A DNA stretch of 64,000 nucleotides from CAZAYP01 sp964489425 [NCBI: uncultured Verrucomicrobiota bacterium] (GCA_964489425.1 CAZAYP010000011.1:1-64000); one strand, 5' to 3'. Shown: positions 34,480 to 43,236, counted from the first letter of the stretch. Made by a program: numbers and translations. The notes: generated from the letters alone by a model not told the origin.

Positions 34480-36588
34480 ATGAACCCGATCCTGACCCGC
34501 ATCTTGAAAATCACCGTGCCGGCCGAAATCCGGGCCCGGCCCGCGGACCAGTGCAACCCCGCGTTTGACCTTTCTTTTCAGGCGGACGGGTTCGTGCCGT
34601 TCCCGCAAATCATCATCCGCGGTGGCGGGCGCGAGTTCATCTACAACTGCGGCGATGTCCGGCGGCAGGACGATGAAACCTACCACGCCGCGGTTCCGGC
34701 CGGGATCCTGCCCGTGGGCCAGTACCAGGCCCAGGCCGAGGGCTGCCGCCAGGCGGACATCGGCCGCGCCGGCAGCCACGACTGGATCAAGTTTTTCATG
34801 GACTTCCATGTGCTCCCGCCCGCCGCCGGCGCCGTGGTGGCCGCCGGCCCCGGGACAGCGCCGGACATGAAGATTTATTTCGGCATTCACAAGCACATGC
34901 ACCAACCTTATTACCGGGCCGCGGACCCGGGCTACTGGGACGGCGAAAAAGACGGCATTTTCGGCCAGCGCAGCGGCGCGTACACCCGCTATGTTCCCGC
35001 CGCCATCCGCCACTACGCTGCGGGCCAGTTGCCACACGCCGGGCTCAGCACCAGTTGGAGCGGATCGCTGATCGAACAGCTCAACCGCTGCCAGCGGGAG
35101 GGGCTGGGCGGCGGGGCGTTTGCCGGCTGGGCCGATGACCTGCGCGCCGCGGCCATGGAGCGCACCGCGCTCGGCCACCCGCGCCTCGATTTCAGCGCGT
35201 TCGGTTTCTGCCACCCGCTCCTGCCGCTGATCCCGGCGCGCGACATCGTGCGCCAGATCTTGCGCCACCGCGACCTGGTCCGGGAAACGTTTGGCTGCGA
35301 AGCCGCGCGGTTCCTGTTCCCGCCGGAAACCGCGTTCCACGTGCGGATGATCCCGGCCCTGCTGGAGGCAGGCGTGGACGCGGTCATCTACGACAGCATC
35401 CACCGTTACCGCACCTGCCGCGACTACCCGTACGGCGGCACGGCCGAGGGCATGCTGCCGCCCAATCCCGCGGAGCAGGAAAATCCGCCCATGGCCGACT
35501 GGACCTGGATTCAGAATGTCTGGTCCGGGTCCAAGATCAGTCCCGGGCTGCTGCGGCCGGAATACATCAAGTACGTGGATCCCGAGGGCCGGGACTACCG
35601 GATCATCGGCATCCCGGCCGAGCGCTACATCGGTAACGAGGACGCCCGCGGCGGGTTCGGCGCGTTGCAATACCCGTACGTGTTCGAGCAGCTCTACCGC
35701 AACCTCCAGCAGCACGGCCCCTACGATCCGCAGCATCCGCCCTTTTTCCTGCTGCATTCCGACGGCGACAACTACGGCGGCGGCACGGACGCCTATTACA
35801 TGCACAACACCGCCCGCCTCGTGGAGTGGCTGAGCTCCGACCCGCGTTTCGAGCTCACGACCGCCCGCGACTACCTGGATCGGTTCCCGCCGGATCCCGC
35901 CCGCGCCGTGCACGTGGAGCCCGGCGCCTGGAGCGGCGCGGACAACGGCGACCCCCAGTTCCACAAATGGTTCAGCCGCTACACCGAGCCCTACTCGCCC
36001 GACCTCAACTCCTGGGCCGTGCTCACCGCGCTGCAGAACATCGTCCACGCCCTCGAAGACGCCGGCGCGCGGATCCCGGCCGCGGTGGAGCGCCTGCTGC
36101 TGACCGCGGAAACCAGTTGCTACTGGTACTGGACCGGCCAGACCCTGTGGGACCAGCAGGTGACCGAGGCCGCCAACGCCGCCCTCGGCCTGGCCCGCGG
36201 CGCGCTGGACGACCTGGTCCGGGCCGGGCGCGACCGCACGCCGCCCACCATTTTCCCGCCGTGGGTGATCCCCGAGAACCCGGGCGGCAAGACCTGGGGC
36301 CAGGGCGGGCTGCAGAATGCGGCGCGCGACGCCACCGCGCATACGTTCGTGTACGACGTGGCCGGGCTGCGCCGGGTCGAGATCGTGCTGCGCGCCGGGG
36401 GTGGCGAGCAGCGCCTGGCGATGACCGACCATGGCGACTATCCCTGCCAGACCGGCGCGCAAGCCACGGCCCGCCACTACACGTGCGCGCTGCCGGCGGG
36501 CCTGGGCGATGTCCGTTACTATATTGAAGCCGAGGATGGCGGCGGGCGCGTGGCGCGCGGCGCGCTGGAGCGCATCTGCCTCGCGTGA
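34480..36588 (+). CDS. GH57-family glycoside hydrolase
   Basis: The 702-residue protein has no signal peptide and is likely cytoplasmic. After an N-terminal beta domain (1-120), FGIHKHMHQPYYRA carries the GH57 HQPY motif at 141-144. FLFPPETAFHVRMIPAL contains the Glu expected as nucleophile, and FFLLHSDGDNYGGGTDAYY resembles the motif with the acid/base Asp. The C-terminal 90 residues form an Ig-like beta domain (VEIVLRAGGGEQRLAM, DVRYYIEAEDGGGRV). GH57 enzymes act on alpha-glucans (amylase, branching, glucanotransferase), so glycogen metabolism is plausible. GAGGGGAG lies 6 nt before the ATG. Confidence 0.8.
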   Translation: MNPILTRILKITVPAEIRARPADQCNPAFDLSFQADGFVPFPQIIIRGGGREFIYNCGDVRRQDDETYHAAVPAGILPVGQYQAQAEGCRQADIGRAGSHDWIKFFMDFHVLPPAAGAVVAAGPGTAPDMKIYFGIHKHMHQPYYRAADPGYWDGEKDGIFGQRSGAYTRYVPAAIRHYAAGQLPHAGLSTSWSGSLIEQLNRCQREGLGGGAFAGWADDLRAAAMERTALGHPRLDFSAFGFCHPLLPLIPARDIVRQILRHRDLVRETFGCEAARFLFPPETAFHVRMIPALLEAGVDAVIYDSIHRYRTCRDYPYGGTAEGMLPPNPAEQENPPMADWTWIQNVWSGSKISPGLLRPEYIKYVDPEGRDYRIIGIPAERYIGNEDARGGFGALQYPYVFEQLYRNLQQHGPYDPQHPPFFLLHSDGDNYGGGTDAYYMHNTARLVEWLSSDPRFELTTARDYLDRFPPDPARAVHVEPGAWSGADNGDPQFHKWFSRYTEPYSPDLNSWAVLTALQNIVHALEDAGARIPAAVERLLLTAETSCYWYWTGQTLWDQQVTEAANAALGLARGALDDLVRAGRDRTPPTIFPPWVIPENPGGKTWGQGGLQNAARDATAHTFVYDVAGLRRVEIVLRAGGGEQRLAMTDHGDYPCQTGAQATARHYTCALPAGLGDVRYYIEAEDGGGRVARGALERICLA

Positions 36589-36630
36589 TGATGAACGCCG
36601 CGCCCCCCCCCACCTTGCATCCTCCTCGCC

Positions 36631-36742
36631 ATCGCGATCGTAGTCTTGGTCGTAGTCGTTGTCGTGATCGTTGTCGTGTTCGTTGTCGTGATCGTAGTCG
36701 TAATCGTTGTCGTTGTCGTGATCGTGTTCGTAATCGCGATCG
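36631..36742. repeat. Single-arm hexamer array (NNNTCG)
   Basis: About 18 consecutive hexamers end in TCG (TAGTCG, TTGTCG, TGATCG, TGTTCG, TAATCG and similar), flanked by CGCGATCG at both ends. It is the same repeat type as the array at 20050-20392 but has one orientation only. It begins 43 nt after the GH57 stop codon. Confidence 0.8.
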
Positions 36743-36804
36743 TTTATCTCTCGCCATCGCCGGCGATCTCAGCCTGACTGGATGGGCGCAGGCCGAGCCT
36801 GTTC

Positions 36805-36853
36805 AAACCACCCCGGCCGTTGGCCACCCCTCCTTGAAAAGGAGGGGAGCCGG
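36805..36853 (-). repeat. REP-like hairpin unit 1
   Basis: The unit contains two nested dyads: a CGGCC-x-GGCC stem and the perfect hairpin CCCCTCCTTGAAAAGGAGGGG. On the minus strand it reads CTCCCCTCCTTTTCAAGGAG followed by GGGTGGCCAACGGCCGGGGT. It is a direct repeat of unit 2 at 36919. Confidence 0.8.
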
Positions 36854-36918
36854 AGAAAAGATCAGCACCTGCTGTTCTGGAACTTCATCCTTCATCCTTT
36901 ATCCTTTATCCTTTTCTT

Positions 36919-36964
36919 CAACCACCCCGGCCGTTGGCCACCCCTCCTTGAAAAGGAGGGGAGC
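36919..36964 (-). repeat. REP-like hairpin unit 2
   Basis: Nearly identical to unit 1, 114 nt downstream in the same orientation. Confidence 0.8.
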
Positions 36965-37089
36965 ATTTAACGGATCAGGCGCCAGCAATGATGTCGTGCA
37001 GGCGTCCCCGCCTGCTTTCAACTTCCGATCACCTCCATGCCAACCGGATCAATACCTGCCAATGGGCGGTCGACGCCAGAACCATCCGG

Positions 37090-37139
37090 GCTCCCCTCCT
37101 TTTCAAGGAGGGGTGGCCGCAGGCCGGGGTGGTTTTTTT
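37090..37139 (+). repeat. REP-like hairpin unit 3 (inverted)
   Basis: CTCCCCTCCTTTTCAAGGAG, then GGGTGGCCGCAGGCCGGGGT and a T run (TTTTTTT). It is inverted relative to units 1 and 2. With its GC hairpin and T-tract this copy could also act as a terminator on the plus strand, but it lies only 11 nt before the next start codon. Confidence 0.75.
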
Positions 37140-37150
37140 GGACCGCTTAC

Positions 37151-38350
37151 ATGAACACCGCGCCAGCCAAGCCGCGGATTGCGTTATGGTTCAAGTACGG
37201 ACCCGCCGAGCATGCGGAGCTGTTCCACGTGCTGCCGGACCTGGTCCGGCGGCTGGCGGAGTTCGCGGAGGTGCATTATTTCGGCCTGCGCGGCCGCCAT
37301 CCCGTGCCCGAAACCATCCGCACCCACGCCGTGATCCACCACCTGCCCTGGAGCGTGGACCGCACCAGCGGCCGCGACAAGCTCCTGAAATGGATCCTGT
37401 GGTACCTGTGCCTGCCGTACCTGGCGCTGCGCTGCCGGTTCATGGGCGTCCGGCTGCTTTTCATTGACGACTACCTGCCGCTCGGCGCGCCGCTGGCGCG
37501 GCTGCTGTACGGTCCCAACATCGCGGTGTTCGTGGCGGATTTTCTGCACGAGAGCTATGCCGAGCGCCATGCCTGGCTGAAGCCCGTGGTGCGGATCGTC
37601 AATGCGGCTGATCTTGCGGCGTGGCGCCGCCTGCCGCTGCTGTTCACCAAGGCGCCCAGCGCCAACCGCATCCTGGAAGAGCGCGGCGTGCCTGCGGAGC
37701 GGATCGTTACCGTGCCGGACCCGTGCGACTTCAACCTGTACCGGCCCGTGGACCGTGAAGCCGCCCGGCGCCAGTGGGGGTATGCGGCGGAGCACGTGGT
37801 GCTGGCCCATCACGGCATCCTGCACCCCAACAAGGGCAACGACCGCATCCTGCAATGGCTCGCGCCGCTCATGCAGACCCATCCCGGGCTGCGCTTCCTG
37901 CTGGTGGGGTCCGGCCCGGAACTGGACCGCCTGCAACGCCTGGCCGCGGACCTGGGCATCGCGGCCAAGGTCCGTTTCGCGGGCTGGCTGCCGCGCACCG
38001 AGGACGTCAACGTGGCGCTCAACGCGGCGGACATCGGGCTGGCCATGCGCACGGGATCGTTCTCCGACAACTTTCACCTCACCGGCGCGCTGGTGCACAG
38101 CCTCGCGGTTGGGCAACCAGTCATGGCCGCGCGCCTGGCCGGCATGGCGACCCTGGTGGCAGACGGCAAAAATGGATTCCTTTTCGATCCCCGGGATGGT
38201 AAGGAGTTCCAGGAAAAAATGGAACTGCTCATCACCAACCCGGCGCTGCGCGCGCAGATGGGCGCGGCGGCCCTGGCCACCGCGCGTGCCACGTTCGACA
38301 TGGCCACCATCGTGGATACCTTGGTCAACGCCTTGAAGAACCACATCTGA
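37151..38350 (+). CDS. GT4-type glycosyltransferase
   Basis: The 399-residue GT-B enzyme has a C-terminal half of the glycosyltransferase group 1 type: VVLAHHGILHPNKGNDRILQ, LLVGSGPELDRLQRLAADLG, and GLAMRTGSFSDNFHLTGALV in place of the usual donor-binding E-x7-E segment, then GFLFDPRDGKEFQEKM. The N-terminal half contains an inner hydrophobic patch (WILWYLCLPYLALRC) and may lie on the membrane. It is likely in cell-surface glycan synthesis, followed 17 nt later by a GT2 enzyme. The ATG at 37151 has no Shine-Dalgarno site; upstream frame is repeat sequence, which fixes the start. Confidence 0.82.
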   Translation: MNTAPAKPRIALWFKYGPAEHAELFHVLPDLVRRLAEFAEVHYFGLRGRHPVPETIRTHAVIHHLPWSVDRTSGRDKLLKWILWYLCLPYLALRCRFMGVRLLFIDDYLPLGAPLARLLYGPNIAVFVADFLHESYAERHAWLKPVVRIVNAADLAAWRRLPLLFTKAPSANRILEERGVPAERIVTVPDPCDFNLYRPVDREAARRQWGYAAEHVVLAHHGILHPNKGNDRILQWLAPLMQTHPGLRFLLVGSGPELDRLQRLAADLGIAAKVRFAGWLPRTEDVNVALNAADIGLAMRTGSFSDNFHLTGALVHSLAVGQPVMAARLAGMATLVADGKNGFLFDPRDGKEFQEKMELLITNPALRAQMGAAALATARATFDMATIVDTLVNALKNHI

Positions 38351-38367
38351 CGAGCCTCGAACCAGCG

Positions 38368-39402
38368 ATGGACCCAAGCGCGCCCCACCCTCCCGTGACC
38401 ATTGCCATTCCGGTCAAGTACTGGAACCAATGGGTCATTGAATCCGTCCAAGGCTGCCTCAAACTGGACTACCCGAGCTTCGAGGTGTGGTTGCTGCCGG
38501 ATCATCCGCCGCCGGCCGAATACCAGCGCCAACTGGACGCATTGCAGGATCCGCGGATCAAGGTGGTTTATACCGGCCCGATGATCACGCCGCGCCAGCG
38601 CAACGTGGCGATCGAGAAAAGCCCCACGGACATCATCGCGTTCACCGACTCGGACGCGTACCCGCAGCCGGACTGGCTGTCCAAGGCCGTGCCGCTGCTG
38701 CAGGGCGATATTGGCGTCGTGGCCGGGCCCAACGTCACGCCGCCGGAAGACCCCCTGCCCTTCCGCGTGGCGGGCAACGTCATGCGCAGCCTGCTGGGGT
38801 TTGGCGGCGGCTACATCCGCCACACGCCCTGCCGCCGCCAGTTCGTCACCGAGATGCCCACCTGCAACATGGTGTTCCGCCGGATCCCGGGCGTGCTGCT
38901 GCCGGGCGACCTGTACACGGGCGACGACATGGTGTTCTGCGCCGACATCCGCGCGCATGGCAAAAAGATCCTCTACGATCCCGCGGTGGTCGTGTATCAC
39001 CACCGGCGCCGCGTGTTCCGGCCGTTCCTGCGGCAGTTCTACCTGTACGGGCTCTACAAAGGCGGCCTGTTCCACTCGGCGCACGAGGTGGCCTACCTAT
39101 GGAATGCGATGCCGGCGGCCCTGGTCTTGTACCTGGCGGTCGCGCTGCTGATGCTGGCCGCGTGGCCGGGCGCATGGCTGACCCGGCTGGGCCTGCTGCC
39201 CGCGGCGATCTACCTGGCCCTGGTGCTGGCGGAAAGCGTGCGGACCGCGGGCGGCCTGGCCGAGTTCATCTTGAATATCCCCGCGTTCCTGGGCGCGCAT
39301 CTCAGTTATGGCATCGGGTTTTTGGTGGGCCTGGTTCATCCTTCGTCCATGCAGAAGACCACGGCCAAGATCATCGCCGAGAAGCTACGCCACAAGGCTT
39401 GA
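38368..39402 (+). CDS. GT2-family glycosyltransferase with C-terminal membrane helices
   Basis: The 344-residue GT-A enzyme has VTIAIPVKYWNQWVIESVQG as the nucleotide-binding start, IIAFTDSDAYPQPDWL with the DxD-type motif (DSD), and GDDMVFCADIRAHGKKI containing the GDD catalytic Asp region. After residue about 245 there are two to three hydrophobic segments and a short basic end, so it is membrane-bound. The substrate is unknown. It forms an operon with the GT4 gene upstream. Confidence 0.85.
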   Translation: MDPSAPHPPVTIAIPVKYWNQWVIESVQGCLKLDYPSFEVWLLPDHPPPAEYQRQLDALQDPRIKVVYTGPMITPRQRNVAIEKSPTDIIAFTDSDAYPQPDWLSKAVPLLQGDIGVVAGPNVTPPEDPLPFRVAGNVMRSLLGFGGGYIRHTPCRRQFVTEMPTCNMVFRRIPGVLLPGDLYTGDDMVFCADIRAHGKKILYDPAVVVYHHRRRVFRPFLRQFYLYGLYKGGLFHSAHEVAYLWNAMPAALVLYLAVALLMLAAWPGAWLTRLGLLPAAIYLALVLAESVRTAGGLAEFILNIPAFLGAHLSYGIGFLVGLVHPSSMQKTTAKIIAEKLRHKA

Positions 39403-39426
39403 TGGCGGCGCGGGCACATCCCAGGA

Positions 39427-39445
39427 CCGCCCGCCGCGCGGGCGG
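39427..39445. terminator. Hairpin between convergent genes
   Basis: CCGCCCG (39427-39433), 5-nt loop, CGGGCGG (39439-39445): a perfect 7-bp GC stem that touches the stop codon of the minus-strand gene at 39446 and lies 24 nt after the GT2 stop. The layout is the same as the hairpin at 7106-7130. There is no U-tract. Confidence 0.45.
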
Positions 39446-41176
39446 CTAAGGCACCTGCGCCTGGGCTTGCGCCGCGGCCAGATCCGCGGCCAGGCGCGCG
39501 GCCAGATCCGCACGGCCGCCAGCCACGGCCTTTTCGCGCGCCGCCTGCAGCGCGGCCACGGCTTCCCGCGGCTGGCCGGCGCGCAACCAGGCCTTGCCCA
39601 GCGTGCCCAGGGCCTCGGGGTCATCCGGCCTGAGCCGCGCGGTTTCCTGCAGGTAGCGGATGGCGTCCGGCCACTGCGCCTGGCGGGCATACAGCACGCC
39701 CGCCCAGAAAAACGGCACGGGGTCCGTGGGCCGCACTCGCGTAGCGATCAGGAAATAGGTCAAGGCGTCCCGGTCGCGGCCGCAATCCTTGAGCACCATG
39801 GCCAGGTTGCAGGCGGTTTCGGGGGCCATGGGGTCCAGCCGGAACGCCTTTTCGAGCAGCGGCAACGCTTCCGCCGGCCGCCCGCCGGCCGCCAGCGAGG
39901 CGCCGGCGTTGATCAGCGCGGTCACGTTGTTCTCGGTGACCGCCTGGGTGTGGACAAACAGCGTCGTGGTGTTGCGCCAGACCGGCAGGTACTGGTGCGT
40001 GCCCCAGGCTAAAACGGCCAGCGCCGCCACGGCCGCGGCCGCGAACAGCCAGCGCCAGGATCGCCGGGACGGGCCATTCGCCGGGCCCACGCCCCAGGCC
40101 GCCAGCATGGCCAGCCCCATGGACGGCACATAGGTGTAGCGATCCGCCAGCATGGTCGCGCCCACGGGAATAAGTCCGCTGGCCGGCACCAGCGCCACCA
40201 CGAACCACAGCCAGCCCGCCCAGGCCGCCGGGCGGCGGCGGCGCAACCGCCACACCAAGGCCGTGACGGCCAGGAGCAAGCCCATGGCCGGCAGCCACGG
40301 CCACCAGCCGGCAGGCTCCGGTTCCGGGTAAAACGCCCCCAACCCGAACGGCCACAGGGTGTGTTTCAGGTACAGGGCATAATGCAGGGTCACGCGCGGC
40401 AACAGGGTCGCCACCTGCATGGACGCCGCGGGCGGCGGCTCGCCGTCGGTCGGCACCAGCACATGCGTGTACAAGGTCAGCCCGGCGAAGAAAGCGGACA
40501 TCAACAGCAACGGGATTTTCTCGGCCCCCAACGCGGCCAGCGACCGCCACGGCCGGGCCAGGTCCATCCGGCGCAGGGGCCAATAGTCCAGGATCAGCAG
40601 CAGGATCGGGAACATCACCAGCATGGTCTTGGCCAGGTTGCCCAGGGCAAACAGGATGGCGACCAGGGCATACGCCGCCGCGCGCGGGCGCCGCGCATAG
40701 GCCAGGCCGGCGTGCGCCGCCAGCAGCAAGAACAAGGTGCTCAAGACGTCCTTGCGCTCGGAAATCCACGCCACCGATTCGACCCGCATGGGGTGCCAGG
40801 CAAACAAAGCCGCGGCAAACGCGGACGCCCAGGGCCGGCGGGTCATGCGCCACAGCAGGGCAAACAACAGCGCCCCGTTCAGGGCATGCAGCAGGACGTT
40901 GGTCACGTGATAGCCGGCCGGCCCCGGGCCGTACAGGGAACCGTCGATCATGTACGAGATCCACAGCACCGGCAGCCACCAGTTCAGGTGCACCGTTCCC
41001 ACGGCCCACCGCAGGTTGGCCCAGGACAGGCCATGCACATGGATGTTGTTTTTAACGAAGCTGCAGTCGTCGTATTCCAGGAAGTCAAAGCCCGCGCAAG
41101 GCCAGAACAGCAGGCCGGTCAGGGCCAGCAGGCCGACGCCCAGGATCCAGGCCAGGGAGGCGGGTTTCAAGCGCAT
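39446..41176 (-). CDS. TMTC-like multi-pass membrane protein with C-terminal TPR repeats
   Basis: The 576-residue protein has about ten hydrophobic segments in the first 400 residues, including YDDCSFVKNNIHVHGLSWAN and LFAWHPMRVESVAWISERKD, which are typical of the bacterial TMTC/GT-C-like family. TPR repeats follow from about 430: ALINAGASLAAGGRPAEALP, ETACNLAMVLKDCGRDRDAL, YARQAQWPDAIRYLQETARL and LGTLGKAWLRAGQPREAVAA. GT-C folds transfer sugars from lipid carriers to proteins, a possible role, but the catalytic Asp is not assigned. The start at 41176 has no Shine-Dalgarno site; a promoter ends 7 nt before it. Confidence 0.78.
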   Translation of the reverse strand: MRLKPASLAWILGVGLLALTGLLFWPCAGFDFLEYDDCSFVKNNIHVHGLSWANLRWAVGTVHLNWWLPVLWISYMIDGSLYGPGPAGYHVTNVLLHALNGALLFALLWRMTRRPWASAFAAALFAWHPMRVESVAWISERKDVLSTLFLLLAAHAGLAYARRPRAAAYALVAILFALGNLAKTMLVMFPILLLILDYWPLRRMDLARPWRSLAALGAEKIPLLLMSAFFAGLTLYTHVLVPTDGEPPPAASMQVATLLPRVTLHYALYLKHTLWPFGLGAFYPEPEPAGWWPWLPAMGLLLAVTALVWRLRRRRPAAWAGWLWFVVALVPASGLIPVGATMLADRYTYVPSMGLAMLAAWGVGPANGPSRRSWRWLFAAAAVAALAVLAWGTHQYLPVWRNTTTLFVHTQAVTENNVTALINAGASLAAGGRPAEALPLLEKAFRLDPMAPETACNLAMVLKDCGRDRDALTYFLIATRVRPTDPVPFFWAGVLYARQAQWPDAIRYLQETARLRPDDPEALGTLGKAWLRAGQPREAVAALQAAREKAVAGGRADLAARLAADLAAAQAQAQVP

Positions 41177-41183
41177 GGCGGGC

Positions 41184-41212
41184 ACGGTACCGCACCGCGG
41201 GCCGGCTGGCAA
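41184..41212 (-). promoter_or_regulatory. Candidate promoter giving a leaderless TMTC-like mRNA
   Basis: On the minus strand TTGCCA (41212-41207), 17 nt, TACCGT (41189-41184), then 7 nt to the ATG at 41176. Confidence 0.4.
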
Positions 41213-41240
41213 CCACGGGCGCGCGCCGGATTTTTGACGC

Positions 41241-41270
41241 TTGCGAAACACGCCCGCCGCGCGGTAACAT
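41241..41270 (+). promoter_or_regulatory. Candidate promoter giving a leaderless mRNA for the unknown 188-aa protein
   Basis: TTGCGA (41241-41246), 18 nt, TAACAT (41265-41270), then 7 nt to the ATG at 41278. It is divergent from, and close to, the TMTC-like promoter. Confidence 0.35.
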
Positions 41271-41277
41271 GCGGGCG

Positions 41278-41844
41278 ATGAATAAAACGTATCCCAGCAT
41301 CAACCGCGCCCTGCACCTGGCGCGCCGCGACGTCTTGTTCGAGAAGGCGGTGGACCTGCTGTATGCCCCGACCACGGCCACGGACACCCCGGCCCGGATC
41401 AAGGACGTGGAGCGGGTGCACGTGCTGCTGAAAAAGGCCGAACAGCACGCCAAGCTGGGCAGCAACTGCGGCCAGGAATCGGAGCGGGAACGCGATTTCC
41501 TGCACTTCCTGAACCTCATTGCCTACAACGTGCAGTCCGTGCACTCGATGATGCTGAACCAGCTGCATTTGGGCGAGGAGGAGAGCTTCCTCTGCCAGTT
41601 CCTGCAGACCGACAACAAGGAATGCGCCTTGCCCGCCATGGCCTACGGCCGGCGCGCCGAGGATATTCTCCAGGGGCTGTGGCACGTGTTCCGCCTGGCG
41701 CTGACGCCCTACCGCACACTGCAGCGCGAGAACCTGAACTCCCTGACGCCCGATGAGAAACAGCGGTACGAAACCGCCGCGCGCGCGCTGCGCGAGGAGC
41801 TGAGCGCCAAGTTTAACAACCACCTGGCGCACAGCGAGAGCTGA
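41278..41844 (+). CDS. Conserved-looking soluble alpha-helical protein of unknown function
   Basis: The 188-residue protein starts MNKTYPSINRALHLARRDVL. It is rich in charged helices (RIKDVERVHVLLKKAEQHAK, ERERDFLHFLNLIAYNVQSV) and has two cysteines (NCGQESE and FLCQFL). There is no signal peptide, membrane helix or catalytic motif that I recognise. Composition and codon use match the neighbours, so it is a real gene. An ATG three codons upstream (41269) is possible, but the promoter geometry favours 41278. The downstream neighbour converges, so it is monocistronic. Confidence 0.7.
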   Translation: MNKTYPSINRALHLARRDVLFEKAVDLLYAPTTATDTPARIKDVERVHVLLKKAEQHAKLGSNCGQESERERDFLHFLNLIAYNVQSVHSMMLNQLHLGEEESFLCQFLQTDNKECALPAMAYGRRAEDILQGLWHVFRLALTPYRTLQRENLNSLTPDEKQRYETAARALREELSAKFNNHLAHSES

Positions 41845-41879
41845 AAACCCGATCGCGCCACCACCCGGCCCACCAACCT

Positions 41880-43235
41880 TCAGGATTTGCCTGCCGCCTG
41901 CCCAGCTTCCGGCGCGCGGGGCGGTCGCAGCACCTGGTGCAGGATGATCGCCAACAGGGTGCTCAGCGTAAGCGATGAATTGAAGAACGGCCGCAAATCA
42001 GCGTCCACGTGGGCGTAGAGCTGGGGCAGGATATCCAAGCTCAACCCGAAGATCAGGGGCACGCCGATCACGAAAGCGCGGCGCGGGTCGGCCCGGGCCG
42101 TGAGCACAATCTGGAAACCGGCCAACAGCATGAAGCTGGTGACGAACACGAGGATCGCGCCCATCACCGGCATGGGCATGACCGCCAGCAGGGCCGAGAG
42201 TTTGGGTGAGAACGCCAGCGCCATAAACAGCCCGCCGGCCGCGAACCCGATCCAGCGGCTCGTGGCGCCGGACGCGTTGCTCAGGCCCACGTTGCTGGCC
42301 GACGTGTCCGTACCCATGCCGCCCAGGGTGCTGGACGCGATCACGCTCAGCGCGTCCGCCATCAGGCCCCGGCCGATGCGCCGCATGTCCGGCTCGCGCC
42401 AGTCGGGATCGTTGACCTGCTCGCAGGCGATCAAGTTGCCGACGGACTTGAGCGTGCCGCACAGCGAGGCCACGAGAAAGGCCGGCAACAGCGACCAGCG
42501 GAAATCCAGGGCGAACATGCCGGCGTAAGCCGGCCAATCGATCCAGCGCGCGGCCGCCACGTGGCGGAAGTCCGTCGCGGTGAGCAGGCCGCTGACCCAC
42601 GAGGCGCCGTAGCCGACCAGCATGCCGATCAACACGCTGTAGAGCTTCATCCGCCCGCGGCTGCGCACATTGACCACCATCATGGCCAGCAGCGTGATCA
42701 CCGCCACCACCAGGTTGGCCGGCCGGATGGGGTCGCCTTCGTACTGGATGCCCAGGCACTTGGACGCGCCCAGGGGGATGAGCCCCACGCCCACCATCAC
42801 CACGACCAGGCCGGTGATTTCGGTGGGGAACAGGCTTTTGAGCCGATGCATGATGCGCGCGAGGGCCACCTCAAACAGCCCGGCAACCAGCATCATGCCA
42901 TGCATCAGCGGCAGCCCGCCCATCCAGGCCGCCTGGACCGACACGGTGAAAAAGTTCGGGCCGCACAGGTTGGGGCACAGGTAGCCGGACCCGACCGGCC
43001 CGCGCGGGATGGCCTGCAGGATCGTCCCCAACCCGGCCGCCACCATGGTGCAGGCCACCACGGCCCGCACCTGGTCGAAGGACCCGCCCAACTCCGTCAC
43101 CAGCACCACGGGCAGCACCAGCGTGCTGGACATGAGGAACACGTGCTGCAACCCGAGCACCAGCAGGGCGCCGGGCGGCGGCCGATCGTTCACGCCGTAG
43201 ATCAACGCGGGGCGCGGGGCGGGATCCTGGGCCAT
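41880..43235 (-). CDS. NCS2-family nucleobase (xanthine/uric acid-type) permease
   Basis: The 451-residue permease has about 12 to 14 hydrophobic segments. NCS2 marks are the opening PPPGALLVLGLQHVFLMSST (QH in the first helix), VGSGYLCPNLCGPNFFTVSV, and GGMGTDTSASNVGLSNASGA, which corresponds to the substrate-binding TM10 region. The NVGLSNASG form fits purine rather than uracil transporters. The start follows the Cache gene stop by 1 nt (TGACATG). A xanthine dehydrogenase-type operon 5 kb away supports a purine substrate, but this is inference. Confidence 0.85.
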   Translation of the reverse strand: MAQDPAPRPALIYGVNDRPPPGALLVLGLQHVFLMSSTLVLPVVLVTELGGSFDQVRAVVACTMVAAGLGTILQAIPRGPVGSGYLCPNLCGPNFFTVSVQAAWMGGLPLMHGMMLVAGLFEVALARIMHRLKSLFPTEITGLVVVMVGVGLIPLGASKCLGIQYEGDPIRPANLVVAVITLLAMMVVNVRSRGRMKLYSVLIGMLVGYGASWVSGLLTATDFRHVAAARWIDWPAYAGMFALDFRWSLLPAFLVASLCGTLKSVGNLIACEQVNDPDWREPDMRRIGRGLMADALSVIASSTLGGMGTDTSASNVGLSNASGATSRWIGFAAGGLFMALAFSPKLSALLAVMPMPVMGAILVFVTSFMLLAGFQIVLTARADPRRAFVIGVPLIFGLSLDILPQLYAHVDADLRPFFNSSLTLSTLLAIILHQVLRPPRAPEAGQAAGKS

Positions 43236-43236
43236 G

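Larger units (their letters stand above)
36589..37150. other. 562-bp repeat-rich spacer between GH57 and a glycosyltransferase
   Basis: The spacer contains the hexamer array (36631-36742), two direct REP-like units (36805-36853 and 36919-36964), a heptamer microsatellite (36884-36911: TTCATCC twice then TTTATCC twice) and an inverted REP-like unit (37090-37139). An open frame crossing it (36585-37154) consists of repeat translation and is not a gene. No promoter was identified for the downstream glycosyltransferase. Confidence 0.7.

Noticed and set aside
36884-36911. TTCATCC/TTTATCC heptamer run as a regulatory site
   Set aside because: Only four units in a repeat-rich spacer; more likely a simple microsatellite.
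36585-37154. Open frame of 189 codons after the GH57 gene
   Set aside because: It is made of the hexamer array and REP-like units, with no start signal.
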